Positions 43,329-52,888 of a stretch of DNA of 64,000 nucleotides are shown one piece after another. A model generated the notes under the pieces. It was given only the letters and a program-made list of their open reading frames with translations, was not told the origin of the DNA and ran no database searches. Made by a program: the position numbers and the translations under genes. Numbering within the stretch: the first letter of the stretch is position 1; each line of letters opens with the position of its first letter. This stretch comes from an uncultured Acidobacteriaceae bacterium (GTDB taxonomy: Bacteria; Acidobacteriota; Terriglobia; Terriglobales; Acidobacteriaceae), in assembly GCA_937879855.1 (NCBI GenBank), contig CALFMO010000062.1, positions 75,254 to 139,253 on the forward strand, given 5' to 3'.

Positions 43329-46300
43329 TGTTCACCTCCGCTCGCGGTCTCGCCCGGTTTTGCATCAGTAGCATAGCGGCTATCCGGATCCTCGGGATCG
43401 AGCGAAGGCGAATGAGTACCGGCACGCTGCTGAACCAAAGAGAATACGGAAGGCAGGATCAGCAGACTCGTGATGGTTGCAGCCAACAGTCCTCCGATCA
43501 CGGCCCGCCCAAGCGGGGCCGTTTGTTCTGCACCGGTTCCGAAAGCGACCGCCATTGGAATCATCCCAACGATCATGGCCAAGCTGGTCATAAGGATCGG
43601 CCGCATACGGCTTTGAGCACCATGAATGGCGGCGTCGATCGCTGGAACGCCCCTACGACGGGATTGCTCCGCGAACGTAACCAGAAGGATTGCGTTAGCG
43701 ACAGCGACGCCGATGGCCATGATTGCTCCCATGAAAGATTGGATATTCAATGTGGTGCCAGTAATCAGCAACATGATGATTACGCCCGAGATCACAGCTG
43801 GAATCGTGGAGAGTACGGCCAGAGAAAGCCGCATCGACTGGAAGTTCGCCGACAGTAGAAGAAAGATCACGAGAATTGCCAGCCCAAGCCCGATGGCAAG
43901 ATTCGTGAGTGTTTCCTGCATTGGGGCGATCTGCCCTCTGATTCTTACTGTCACTCCCCGAGGCGGAGTAGCAACGCGCTCGATGGCCTTATTGACTCGG
44001 TTCGCGACCCTTCCCAGGTCTTCGCCAACGACGTTCGCAGAAATCGTGATCATTCTTTGACCGTTCAGCCGGTCATATTCTCCGACCATGGTGCTATTTC
44101 GAACTTGAGCAACGTCCCCGACCAGCGGATGCAGTGCGTCGCTTCGGGTAATTGGGATATTGGCAATGTCCTGGACCGACGCGACTTGCGGTTGTGGCAA
44201 TTCCACTTGCACCTGATAACCGATTCCTGACCGAGGATCTGCCCAGTAGTTCGGGGTGACGAAACGACTGGAAGAGGTCGCGGCTACCAGCGATCGCCCG
44301 ATTTGCTCGACGCTCACGCCGAGCTGGCCTGCAAGCTCTCGGTTGACGTTCACTTCGACGCTTGGGTAATCAAGAGGCTGCTCAAACTGAAGATCGCGCA
44401 AGGCCGGGATCCTGCCAAGCTCAGCCCGAAGCTTCTCGGCATAGGCGCGATCGTCTTGAAGGTTCGGACCGTTGACGGCGACCTCCACCGGAGTAGGTGC
44501 GCCAAAGTTCATCGTTTGGCTTACGATGTCTCCGGCTTCAAAAGAGAACTCGCTTCCGGGGAACATGGCAGTCAGTTTCTCTCTGAGCTGTTGCTCAAGG
44601 TGGGCTACGGAGACCCGAGCATCGGGATTAAGGGCGACTCGCAACACTGCCTCCTGGGGTCCACTCGTCCAAAGGAAAATGGTGTTGATCGGATACGCCG
44701 GAGGTTGAGTTCCAACATAGCCGAGCGTCACTGCAACATTGTTTGCCCCGGCAACTTGATGAATTTCGTCGAGAACCCGAAGCGCCATGACCTCGGTGGC
44801 GCCAACCCGTGTGCCGATTGGTGCGCGAAACCGGAGCTGTAACTGTCCAGCGTTGACCCTGGGAAAGATCTCTCGCCCCATCAGCGGTCCCAGCAGAAGA
44901 ATTACCGCAAACGTGATTCCCAAATACACCGCCAATACCGTCTTACGGTGTCCCATCAGCTTCTCGAGGGCCCGGCCGAGCCGGTCGCGCCAGTCGGCCA
45001 TCCGTGACTTGCCCTCGCCTTCCGGATGAGCCGGTTCTCGTAGAATCCACGTGGACATGACTGGCACGAGCGAACTGGATAGGAAATAAGATGCAGCCAT
45101 CGCGAATCCCACGGAGAGCGACAGCGGAACGAACAGACTCCTGGCGATGCCCGTCATGAAGAATGACGGGACAAATACGGATAGAACACAAAGCATCGCG
45201 AGCAAACGCGGAATGACCACTTCACGGCTGGCGTCCAGAACTGCCCTGGCGTGCGGAACTCCCTGACCGAGATGTGTGTGGATATTCTCGATCGCGACGG
45301 TAGCCTCATCCACCAGAATTCCAACCCCGAGCGCCAGACCGCCAAGGGTCATGGTGTTGATGGTCTGTCCAGCGCCCCACAGCGCCACGACTGCCGTGAG
45401 CAATGCGAACGGGATGGTCGTCACGACAATCGCGGAACTTCGCAGGTCCCGCAGGAAGAGCAATACCATGAGACCCGTCAACAACGCACCGAGAGCGCCT
45501 TCCCTGACCAAAGATGAGAGCGCATTCTTGACGTAGGTCGATTGGTCAAATTCATAGCTCAGTTTGATATCGTCTGGGATGAGAGAACGGAACCTCGGAA
45601 TGCTGTCCTTCACGGCATTTACCACAGCGAGTGTGGAAGCATCGGCACGTTTGGTTACAGAAAGATAAACAGCGCGCTTACCATTGACCAACGCATATCC
45701 AGCCAGGACGTCACTCGAGTCGGCGATCGAGCCGATGTCATGCAGGAAGACCGTAGGTCCGGAACCAACGCGAATTGGAAGGTCTCGCAGTTCCTGAACG
45801 TTGGAGACCACCGAGTTAATCGGTACCATCGGCTGCAGGTCTCCAGTACGAATATTTCCGGCCGGCATGATGATATTGCCTGCGCTGACCGCTCTCACCA
45901 CTTCTTCCGGAGCCATGTGGTATGCGCGCAAGCGGTCTGGGTCTACCGAGACTACGATCGTTCTGGCATTTCCTCCGAATGGTGGTGGCGCCGAAACACC
46001 AGGAAGAGTGGCAAACAGCGGACGCACGCGATTCAATGCAAGGTCCTGAATTTCTCCCAGACCTCGCGTCTGACTCGAAAACACAAGAAACCCGACCGGC
46101 ACGCTACCCGCGTCGAACCGCATCACAAACGGCGGAACCGTTCCCGCTGGCATGAATGCTCGTGCCCGATCCACATAGGAGATCGTTTGAGCGAGAGCCT
46201 CGCTCATGTCCGTGCCAGGATGGAACGTGAGCTTGAGCAGCCCGACGTTCTGAATCGACTTCGATTCGACGCTCTCGATGCCCGTGATGTAGAGGAAGTG

Positions 46301-46507
46301 ATATTCGTAGTAGTAAACGAGATAGCCTTCCATCTGCGCTGGTGACATGCCTCCATAGGGTTGCGCAACGTAGATGACAGGCAGATTCAGGTTAGGAAAG
46401 ATGTCGATTGGCATCCGCAGGAGAGCCAGAACCGACAACAGACCCACCGTGATTACCGCTACCACAATGGTCAGAGGGCGGCGAAGAGCGATCCGGATCA
46501 GCCACAT
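43325..46507 (-). CDS. RND-family multidrug-type efflux transporter
   Basis: ATG 46507 (MWLIRIALRRP) is preferred because GGAGG lies 8 nt upstream and it starts 1 bp after the tolC stop; an ATG at 46582 would overlap tolC. The 1060-residue AcrB-type protein has twelve transmembrane helices in two halves. Proton-relay acids are visible in TM4 (LALGVGILVDEATVAIENIHTHLG). The family starts MPIDIFPNLNLPVI and GMSPAQMEGYLVYYYEY are present. The TM4 motif (VDE...EN) is nearer to drug than to metal pumps. The upstream two-component pair probably controls it. Confidence 0.93.
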   Translation of the reverse strand: MWLIRIALRRPLTIVVAVITVGLLSVLALLRMPIDIFPNLNLPVIYVAQPYGGMSPAQMEGYLVYYYEYHFLYITGIESVESKSIQNVGLLKLTFHPGTDMSEALAQTISYVDRARAFMPAGTVPPFVMRFDAGSVPVGFLVFSSQTRGLGEIQDLALNRVRPLFATLPGVSAPPPFGGNARTIVVSVDPDRLRAYHMAPEEVVRAVSAGNIIMPAGNIRTGDLQPMVPINSVVSNVQELRDLPIRVGSGPTVFLHDIGSIADSSDVLAGYALVNGKRAVYLSVTKRADASTLAVVNAVKDSIPRFRSLIPDDIKLSYEFDQSTYVKNALSSLVREGALGALLTGLMVLLFLRDLRSSAIVVTTIPFALLTAVVALWGAGQTINTMTLGGLALGVGILVDEATVAIENIHTHLGQGVPHARAVLDASREVVIPRLLAMLCVLSVFVPSFFMTGIARSLFVPLSLSVGFAMAASYFLSSSLVPVMSTWILREPAHPEGEGKSRMADWRDRLGRALEKLMGHRKTVLAVYLGITFAVILLLGPLMGREIFPRVNAGQLQLRFRAPIGTRVGATEVMALRVLDEIHQVAGANNVAVTLGYVGTQPPAYPINTIFLWTSGPQEAVLRVALNPDARVSVAHLEQQLREKLTAMFPGSEFSFEAGDIVSQTMNFGAPTPVEVAVNGPNLQDDRAYAEKLRAELGRIPALRDLQFEQPLDYPSVEVNVNRELAGQLGVSVEQIGRSLVAATSSSRFVTPNYWADPRSGIGYQVQVELPQPQVASVQDIANIPITRSDALHPLVGDVAQVRNSTMVGEYDRLNGQRMITISANVVGEDLGRVANRVNKAIERVATPPRGVTVRIRGQIAPMQETLTNLAIGLGLAILVIFLLLSANFQSMRLSLAVLSTIPAVISGVIIMLLITGTTLNIQSFMGAIMAIGVAVANAILLVTFAEQSRRRGVPAIDAAIHGAQSRMRPILMTSLAMIVGMIPMAVAFGTGAEQTAPLGRAVIGGLLAATITSLLILPSVFSLVQQRAGTHSPSLDPEDPDSRYATDAKPGETASGGEQ

Positions 46508-46508
46508 C

Positions 46509-47945
46509 TCACTGGCCTCCCGCCGCACGCTTGCGTGCCAGTTCGAGGAAGGGTTGGAGATCGCCTTGAGCAAGTGCTTCACCTAGCATCGATCGCCAGA
46601 CTGTGAGACGAGCAATGTTGTCTTCGGTCTCGGCCTGCAGGAGAAGGCGCTGGGCTTCCGCCACTTCGACGATGGGAGCCAGTGCAGCCTGATATCGAGC
46701 CGTCGCCTGCTGCTCGCCTAATCGTGCGGCTTCCAACTCGACGGGTGTGTTTTGACTGATCAACACCGCGCTGTCGTACGCCGCTTTGGCCCGTTCCGCC
46801 TGCGCAGTCAACGTTTGAATTGTCTTGTCATAGTCGGCCCGCTGCGCCCGTTCGTTGGATTGTTCGATTTGTTTTTTGAAATGCAGCGACGGAAAGTCAA
46901 GGACTGAGAACGTCGCGGTTAGACCCACCGCCCAGTTATGTCTCATCAGATCGAGCCCATCCGTGCCTGTCCCAAAAGTACCGTCCGTGTTCGCCCCACT
47001 TCCGCGACCGGAGAACGAGCCCTGGAGGTTAAAGCGCGGATAGTACGACTTGCGGAGCACCTTCTCCCTTGCCTTGGTTTCAAACAGGGTCGAATCAGCG
47101 ATCAACGCCGCGGGATGATTTGTGAGTGTCGATTGTGAAGCGTACGACGTTGCGGGTGCCGCGAGGAGCGAATCGGCATTAATCGCAACCTTACTCCCCG
47201 CGATGCCCAGCAATTCTGCGAATGTTGCTTCGCTCTCTCGTTCGACTTGCTGTGAGCGAATCAATTGGATCTTAGCGGCTGCCAACTCAGCATCCGCCCG
47301 CGAGGCATCGGCCCCCGGCCGCAGTTCTTCCTTGACGAGCGCATGGACGGAAGTGGCGAGGACTTGCCTCCGATCAACGTCAGCCTCGGCAGCCTTGACT
47401 TGCAGTTGTGCGGCAGCGAGTCGCAGGAAAGCATCCCCGATTGCTCCGGCGACATCGAGCTTGGTCAAGGAGAGTTCGGCATTGGCGCGATTTTCTGTCG
47501 CCTTAGCGACATCCACATTTGCTCCGCGATATCCAAAATCAAATGGCTCCCAGGAGAGCAGGATTCCCGCCATGCTCCCCCAAACACCCCGGTCAGAAGT
47601 ACTCGAGAGAACAGGGCCAGAGATGGGAGGGACGACGCCTTGAGGGAAATAAAGGCCAAAGATGTTATTTCGCGTAGCGCGATTCGACTGCCAGAGCAGG
47701 TCGGTACGCGGCAGATAGGTAGTTCGAGAAAGGCCTACACCTTCCTTCGAAGCCAGCGCATTCTCCATGGATGCTCGTACTGCCGGGTAGTTGGCAAGCG
47801 CAAAATCCACGGCCTGATCCAGGGTTAATGGACTCTGAGGCGCTTTGACCGAACCTTGCCCCAATCCAACTGCCTCACCTAATAGAACGATCCCCAGCCA
47901 TACGACGGCAAGATTCGCGACGGACATTTCTTGCGAGAGTTTCAA
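46509..47945 (-). CDS. TolC-like outer-membrane efflux channel
   Basis: A 478-residue outer-membrane factor. The signal peptide includes VANLAVVWLGIVLLGEAVGLG; two OEP repeats follow (LTLDQAVDFALANYPAVRASMENALASKE and the later SAQAERAKAAYDSAVLIS), giving the long Ala/Gln-rich helices of the periplasmic tunnel. The TTG start at 47945 has GAGGTG 7 nt upstream; ATG 47927 is an alternative. It is the first gene of the efflux operon, with the pump gene 1 bp after its stop. Confidence 0.9.
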   Translation of the reverse strand: MKLSQEMSVANLAVVWLGIVLLGEAVGLGQGSVKAPQSPLTLDQAVDFALANYPAVRASMENALASKEGVGLSRTTYLPRTDLLWQSNRATRNNIFGLYFPQGVVPPISGPVLSSTSDRGVWGSMAGILLSWEPFDFGYRGANVDVAKATENRANAELSLTKLDVAGAIGDAFLRLAAAQLQVKAAEADVDRRQVLATSVHALVKEELRPGADASRADAELAAAKIQLIRSQQVERESEATFAELLGIAGSKVAINADSLLAAPATSYASQSTLTNHPAALIADSTLFETKAREKVLRKSYYPRFNLQGSFSGRGSGANTDGTFGTGTDGLDLMRHNWAVGLTATFSVLDFPSLHFKKQIEQSNERAQRADYDKTIQTLTAQAERAKAAYDSAVLISQNTPVELEAARLGEQQATARYQAALAPIVEVAEAQRLLLQAETEDNIARLTVWRSMLGEALAQGDLQPFLELARKRAAGGQ

Positions 47946-48128
47946 CGCTTTTCACCTCATCCAGCAGGGATGGTAGTCAAGAGCTGGATGTCTGCTCAAC
48001 AGACCTGTCGGCAGCACTCCAGAGGCCGGCTGCGTTCCCCAACACGTCACCGGTAAGGATGGCACAGCAACCTGAATGTCCCATGTATGCCAATCAAAGC
48101 GGAAAGAAGCAATGCCTGTCGGAAGAGC

Positions 48129-49511
48129 TTAGCTTTGAAGAAGAGGCATGCTGATACGAAAAACCGACCCAGTGCCTGGAGTGCTCTGTACTTCGATGGA
48201 GCCTTTATGCGCTTCCGCAACCCAGCGGGCGATAGAGAGGCCCAATCCAACGCCTTCAATCTCGCGCGACCGGGCTTTGTCGGCACGATAGAAGCGCTCA
48301 AAAATGTTCGCTAGATCGTCGGGGCTAATACCGATTCCCGTATCTCTGCACTCTGCCACCGCGGAATGATTGCTGCGCTTCAACCCGACAGTAATGGATC
48401 CTCCCGATGGGGTGTACTTGACGGCATTGTCGATGAGAATCAGAAAAAGCCGACGCAGGGCGTGCGAATCGCCTTCGACCAGTAGCTCTGTCGATTCGAC
48501 ATCCTCGGTAAGTACCAGTTGTTTTGCATCCGCTAATATCCTGCCGTCCTTGCACGCATCTCTGAGACACTCGGCCAGATTCACCGGCGTGTGCTGCAGG
48601 GTCTCGACTCCAGCATCGGCACGCGCCAGGAGCATCAACTTCTCCACTAAGGATGAAGTTTTTTCCAATTCGGCAAGGATTTCTTCCTGCGCTTCCCGAT
48701 ACTCGGCGGCGGTTTGGGAGGTGCGCAGAGACACCTCCGTCGTTGTCCGCATTAGAGCAAGGGGGGTCCGCAGTTCGTGCGAGGCATCAGCTGTGAATTG
48801 CGTGATCCGGTTAAAGGAAGATTCCAGCCGTCCGAGCATGCTGTTAAGCGTTTCAGATAGGCGTTGCAACTCGTCGCCACTCTGGGGAACTTCAAGCCGT
48901 TTCCCTAGGTTACTGGAGTTGATTTCCTGAGATGCACGCGTAATTTGATCCACTGGCGCGAGGGCCCGCCTGCTCAACCAGTATCCGCCCGCCGATGCGA
49001 GAACAAGAACCAAAGGACTGAGCAGCAGAATCATCCACTTGAATTGATCGACGGCATCGTAGAAATCGTCCATCGGGGACGCCACTTGAATACGATACGT
49101 CTGCCCGCCGGCATTTATTTCACGTACCAGAACGCGGAGAGGGAGATCCGCGGATATAACGTTGTAGGCCGAATAACTTGCCTTGAGGGGCATGGGTACT
49201 CCGTAATGTGTTATCAAACGAGAGCGATAGATCCAACGACCATTTTGATCGCACACTTGCAAGAAATCGGCTTGCTCTCGTAGTTCCTGGTGTTCCCTCA
49301 ATTCGTCCTGCAATTCCCCTGGTTCTCGCTGTATTACACGCCCCATAACTTCTGCGACCCCATCGGCTTGCCCTTCGAGGTTTTCGTCGACACTTTTCTC
49401 AATCCCTTTCCTCATGGCGACAAAAGCGGCAATGCCAAAGAGGCTGAGACTTGCAAGAAGGATGGCGACATACCATGCGGTCAGCTTTAATCGAATTGAA
49501 AGTCGCTTCAT
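48129..49511 (-). CDS. OmpR-system sensor histidine kinase
   Basis: A 460-residue kinase: transmembrane helix 1 (LTAWYVAILLASLSLFGIAAFVAM), a periplasmic sensor of ~130 residues, helix 2 (WMILLLSPLVLVLASAGGYWLS), a HAMP domain, the phosphoacceptor His in FTADASHELRTPLALM, and HATPase boxes (LILIDNAVKYTPSGG, DTGIGISPDD, GVGLGLSIARWVAEAHKG). The layout is that of CusS/heavy-metal-type sensors. Its start overlaps the regulator gene stop by 4 bp; the efflux operon follows ~180 bp later. Confidence 0.93.
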   Translation of the reverse strand: MKRLSIRLKLTAWYVAILLASLSLFGIAAFVAMRKGIEKSVDENLEGQADGVAEVMGRVIQREPGELQDELREHQELREQADFLQVCDQNGRWIYRSRLITHYGVPMPLKASYSAYNVISADLPLRVLVREINAGGQTYRIQVASPMDDFYDAVDQFKWMILLLSPLVLVLASAGGYWLSRRALAPVDQITRASQEINSSNLGKRLEVPQSGDELQRLSETLNSMLGRLESSFNRITQFTADASHELRTPLALMRTTTEVSLRTSQTAAEYREAQEEILAELEKTSSLVEKLMLLARADAGVETLQHTPVNLAECLRDACKDGRILADAKQLVLTEDVESTELLVEGDSHALRRLFLILIDNAVKYTPSGGSITVGLKRSNHSAVAECRDTGIGISPDDLANIFERFYRADKARSREIEGVGLGLSIARWVAEAHKGSIEVQSTPGTGSVFRISMPLLQS

Positions 49512-50185
49512 GTCCTCGGACTCTCTCGGATCGTGTAGCCAATGCCCCGCACCGTCTGGATGAGCTTACGATCGTGTTCGCGGTCTATTTTGCTTCGCAG
49601 CAATCGAATGAATGTATCGAGAGTGTTCTCTTCAACCTCGTGATCAAAGTCCCAAACAGCTTCCACAATCGCGTCTCTGGGCACGACCCTCCCCGATCTC
49701 CGCATCAGTAGCTCTAATAAGCGGAACTCCGTCGGACTCAGATGAATTTCGCGTTCCCCACGCGTAACTATGTGGCTTGCAGGATTCAACACCAGATCGT
49801 CAACTTGAAGGACGGTTGGTCGTGGTGTTGAGCCGCGGCGCGCGACGGAACGCAAGCGTGCCAGGAAAACTTCGAAAGCAAATGGTTTAGTTAGATAGTC
49901 GTCGGCGCCGACATCCAGGCCCTTGACGATGTCCGGGACAGCATCGCGTGCGGTGAGCATCAGAATCGGTGTCTGGTTTCCATTTTTCCGCAGCCGGCGT
50001 GCCACCTCGAAGCCGTCGATCAAAGGGAGCATTAGATCAAGCACAATGACATCGAAGTCCGTGGACCCCAACTCCAGTCCCGTGCGGCCATCGAAGGCGA
50101 GAGTGACTCGATGATTGTCTGCCTCGAGGCCCTTCTTGAGAACGGCCGCCATCTTCTTCTCGTCTTCAACGATAAGGATTCGCAT
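49508..50185 (-). CDS. OmpR/PhoB-family response regulator
   Basis: A 225-residue regulator. The receiver domain has VEDEKK, phospho-Asp in VIVLDLMLPLIDG, LTARD and the KPF lysine. The C-terminal winged helix reads LSPTEFRLLELLMRRSGRVV and NTLDTFIRLLRSKID ... VRGIGYTIRE. It is first in the kinase/regulator operon and presumably activates the downstream tolC-RND-adaptor genes. Confidence 0.95.
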   Translation of the reverse strand: MRILIVEDEKKMAAVLKKGLEADNHRVTLAFDGRTGLELGSTDFDVIVLDLMLPLIDGFEVARRLRKNGNQTPILMLTARDAVPDIVKGLDVGADDYLTKPFAFEVFLARLRSVARRGSTPRPTVLQVDDLVLNPASHIVTRGEREIHLSPTEFRLLELLMRRSGRVVPRDAIVEAVWDFDHEVEENTLDTFIRLLRSKIDREHDRKLIQTVRGIGYTIRESPRT

Positions 50186-50227
50186 AGGAAGGCATTACCC
50201 GTAGGGGACGAGACGCTAAAGCGTCCC

Positions 50228-51259
50228 CTACTTACCGGTCACAGCCTCATACACAATCATGCGAGCCACGGGCTTTCCGTTCTCCTCCTGCTCTGGCGTG
50301 TAGACGCGGTGAGTTTCGGGGTCCACGGCGAGGCTGTGTACGGCATGTTGAACCTTGAAATCCTCAAGCTTTCGATAGTGCTGCAGGTCATCCTGCTGAA
50401 AGACGGAGATGGCTCCGCTGTAACAAGCGGCGTAAATGCGGCCCAGTCCCGGATCGAATTTGATCACATCGGGGCCGCCCGCCATGTCGAGATATGCGAT
50501 AGGCTCGTGCTTATCAAGATCGAACACCGTCATTAGATTGTTTTCCTCGCAAGACAGAAATGCACGATGATGTTCCGGATCGAGCGTCATGCCATGGTTC
50601 CCCTTGCAACGTCCGACTGGGTAGCGGCCGATCACCTCGTCCGTCGCGGGATCAATCACAGCGAAAATATTAGCGTCCTGTAAATTCACGTACACCTTGC
50701 GAGCCACCGGATCATACTGCGGCATGCCCGTCTCGCTGTTGAAGTGCAAGGTCTTCACAATCTCGTCCTTGGTCACGTCCACGATGGCCTCGGCTTTGCC
50801 TCGTTCGTCAGAAACGTACAGTTTGTGGAAGGGCGCTGCGTAGGCGCTTCCATCAGGCTTGCGTTCGGTCGGCAGCTTTTTGACTACCTTCATTTGTCGC
50901 AAGTCCACGATACCAATTGTGTTGTCGCCTGCGTTCGACGTATAAAACTTCTTCAATTCAGACACGTACTCCACACCTTCTGCTCCCGGAGTATCCGCGA
51001 CCGTCGCAAGAACTTTATTCGTATGCAAATCGATCACGTAGGTCTGGCCTGCGGCGAGGTGCGCCGAGATCAAATAGTGATCGTCAGGATCAATCGCCAG
51101 ATAGTCAAAACGCTTTCCGGGCGGCCCCGGCACGTCGAATTCTGTAACTTTCCTCAAAACTGGACGAGGTGTTTGAGCTTGGGATGTAGGGGCGAACGCC
51201 AGCATTATTGCGATAAACGGGAGCAGATGCGCTGTTCGCACGACCCACGCTCCTCTCAT
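50228..51259 (-). CDS. Exported YncE-like beta-propeller protein
   Basis: A 343-residue protein with a signal peptide (TAHLLPFIAIMLAFAPTSQA) and seven-bladed propeller repeats of the YVTN/NHL kind: LAIDPDDHYLISAHLAAGQTY, FYTSNAGDNTIGIVDLRQ, VYVNLQDANIFAVIDPATDE and RAFLSCEENNLMTVFDL. The HSLAVDPETHRVYTPEQEENG end is typical of the acidobacterial group. Ligand unknown. It lies upstream of the regulator genes on the same strand with a 42-bp gap. Confidence 0.85.
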   Translation of the reverse strand: MRGAWVVRTAHLLPFIAIMLAFAPTSQAQTPRPVLRKVTEFDVPGPPGKRFDYLAIDPDDHYLISAHLAAGQTYVIDLHTNKVLATVADTPGAEGVEYVSELKKFYTSNAGDNTIGIVDLRQMKVVKKLPTERKPDGSAYAAPFHKLYVSDERGKAEAIVDVTKDEIVKTLHFNSETGMPQYDPVARKVYVNLQDANIFAVIDPATDEVIGRYPVGRCKGNHGMTLDPEHHRAFLSCEENNLMTVFDLDKHEPIAYLDMAGGPDVIKFDPGLGRIYAACYSGAISVFQQDDLQHYRKLEDFKVQHAVHSLAVDPETHRVYTPEQEENGKPVARMIVYEAVTGK

Positions 51260-51715
51260 ACCCGAGTCGATTCCTAGACCTCCAATCGTACCCGATGAAA
51301 GTGAATGTTGCCTGAACGTCGGAGAATGTTGATCAACGATGAACCGGGCACGAGCCGGTCATCCACTTTCAGGTAAATCTGGCTCAGCCTCCCAGGATTT
51401 CCGGTGAGAGCCTGAAGGACATTAAGCCGCGCACAGCTGTGGGACAGCTTGCCAGACTCGAAGATCCCCGACACCTCGCCAGGTGTGATTTGCCAACGTG
51501 ATTGTGCTTCCAATGAGGATCATTGTGACTTCAACGTCGATGCGAGCACGCTCAGCATGTCCGGACTGGGCGGTGGCGCAGGTTCTCGAACACCAGTTTG
51601 TTCATCAAGGCGACCTCCAGCAAGGTGCGAGGGGTTCTGAATCCTCAGCCAGAAGGGCGCGCAGAATTTGCTCGTTCGCGAAAACACTGCGCACAACGCT
51701 GCAAATCCTCAAATT
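51260..51715. other. Intergenic region, no confident gene
   Basis: 456 bp. A 79-residue minus-strand frame (51274-51513) has acceptable composition but no recognised motif and no good ribosome site. I cannot call it a gene. Confidence 0.45.
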
Positions 51716-52672
51716 CTAAGCGCGGCGACCGACCGTAACGAAAAGGCCTCCCTCATGCCCGAGAGTCCCAATCCACCCGATTTGCGCCAGCCATCCCTCA
51801 ATGCGCCAGTTATCTGCAGCGCTTGCGAACAACTCCTCCGACTCCTCGCCTAGCACTGCACTCGGATAAGCACGCACGTATTCCACGTCATTTGCGGCAA
51901 ACCAGCTCTGGACCTCAGCCAAAGTATGACGATGCTCTTCGGGATGCCGATATTGGTCTCGCAGCCATGCCTTGCGCCGTGCTGGCTCGCTCCATCGGTC
52001 ACGTAGCACGGGATCGCAGGGGATGAATCGGTATCCAGATAGCCGCGCGAGGAAGCGCCGCGCGCGGAGAGGCATGCGTGCGAATGCGTTGTAGACTCCG
52101 ACAACGATCATGCCGCCCGGGCGTGCTAGTCGCACGATGCTCGCGAATGCTGCACTTGGCTCCGGAGTGTGGTGCAAAACCCCTGACGCGTAGACCACAT
52201 CGAAAGCACCCGCTCGCAAGCCGGGATGATGCAAGTCGGTTTCGATGAACTGTACCTGACCGATGTGGAAACGTCGTGCCGCGTCAGCACCCAGCTTAAG
52301 CGATGCACGGGTGAGATCCGCGCCAATCACAATCCGATGGGCACGTGCCAGATACAAGCTCATCTGGCCGGTGCCACATCCCATCTCTAAGATGCGCGCG
52401 TCGCCGGGAATCGCTTGGTCGATCAATCTCGCGAACTCACTGCGCTCGGCGCGTGCTCGCAACCAACCCAGGCTGGCACCTGGCGGATAGTCAGGAAAAG
52501 GTACCTCTTCATAGAATTCACGAACCATTTCCGTTCGTCCGTCGCCCGGCAGTCGCAACTTGGGGATTCCATGGGGCGCCTCGTAGCACATACCGCAGTC
52601 GCCACAGGACAAATCGCTTCTTAGCCGACCTCCGCACTTTAGACAGGCCAATAGCTCTACGAAGGGATCCAC
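51716..52672 (-). CDS. Zinc-ribbon class I SAM methyltransferase
   Basis: A 318-residue enzyme starting at GTG 52672, 3 bp after the DUF5989 stop. Residues 9-30 form a zinc ribbon (CLKCGG ... CGDCGMCYE) of the Trm112-like type common in secondary-metabolite methyltransferases. The SAM site is ILEMGCGTGQ (about 93-102), with IGADLT, and FDVVYASGVLHHTPEP as motif IV. The C-terminal 110 residues look helical (RRKAWLRDQYRHPEEHRHTLAE). It is last in the carbamoyltransferase operon and probably modifies the same product. Substrate unknown. Confidence 0.85.
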   Translation of the reverse strand: MDPFVELLACLKCGGRLRSDLSCGDCGMCYEAPHGIPKLRLPGDGRTEMVREFYEEVPFPDYPPGASLGWLRARAERSEFARLIDQAIPGDARILEMGCGTGQMSLYLARAHRIVIGADLTRASLKLGADAARRFHIGQVQFIETDLHHPGLRAGAFDVVYASGVLHHTPEPSAAFASIVRLARPGGMIVVGVYNAFARMPLRARRFLARLSGYRFIPCDPVLRDRWSEPARRKAWLRDQYRHPEEHRHTLAEVQSWFAANDVEYVRAYPSAVLGEESEELFASAADNWRIEGWLAQIGWIGTLGHEGGLFVTVGRRA

Positions 52673-52675
52673 GGA

Positions 52676-52888
52676 TTACCAGATTGAGTAGATGAAGGGA
52701 GCCAGTGCTTCAACGGCTGTACCGAGGATGAGCAACAGCCCCGTCACACACAGAAAGACGGCAAGCGGCGTGAGCCAGCGTTTATCAGAATCGCTTTGCC
52801 ATAGTCCGCGCGCCAATTGTGCCATCGATCCGAACGTGCTACCAAACACGATGAGCCCTCGTCGAGTCTTGCCACGCGTCTTGATCAC
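52676..52888 (-). CDS. DUF5989-family small membrane protein
   Basis: A 70-residue protein with a basic N-terminus, a KRWLTP motif, one transmembrane helix (LAVFLCVTGLLLILGTAVEAL) and the end APFIYSIW. The W-L-x-P helix and the APFIY ending are the hallmarks of DUF5989 proteins that accompany NodU/CmcH-type carbamoyltransferases. Its GTG start overlaps the carbamoyltransferase stop by 4 bp (GTGA). It may anchor the carbamoyltransferase or its lipid-linked substrate to the membrane; this is inference. Confidence 0.82.
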   Translation of the reverse strand: MIKTRGKTRRGLIVFGSTFGSMAQLARGLWQSDSDKRWLTPLAVFLCVTGLLLILGTAVEALAPFIYSIW

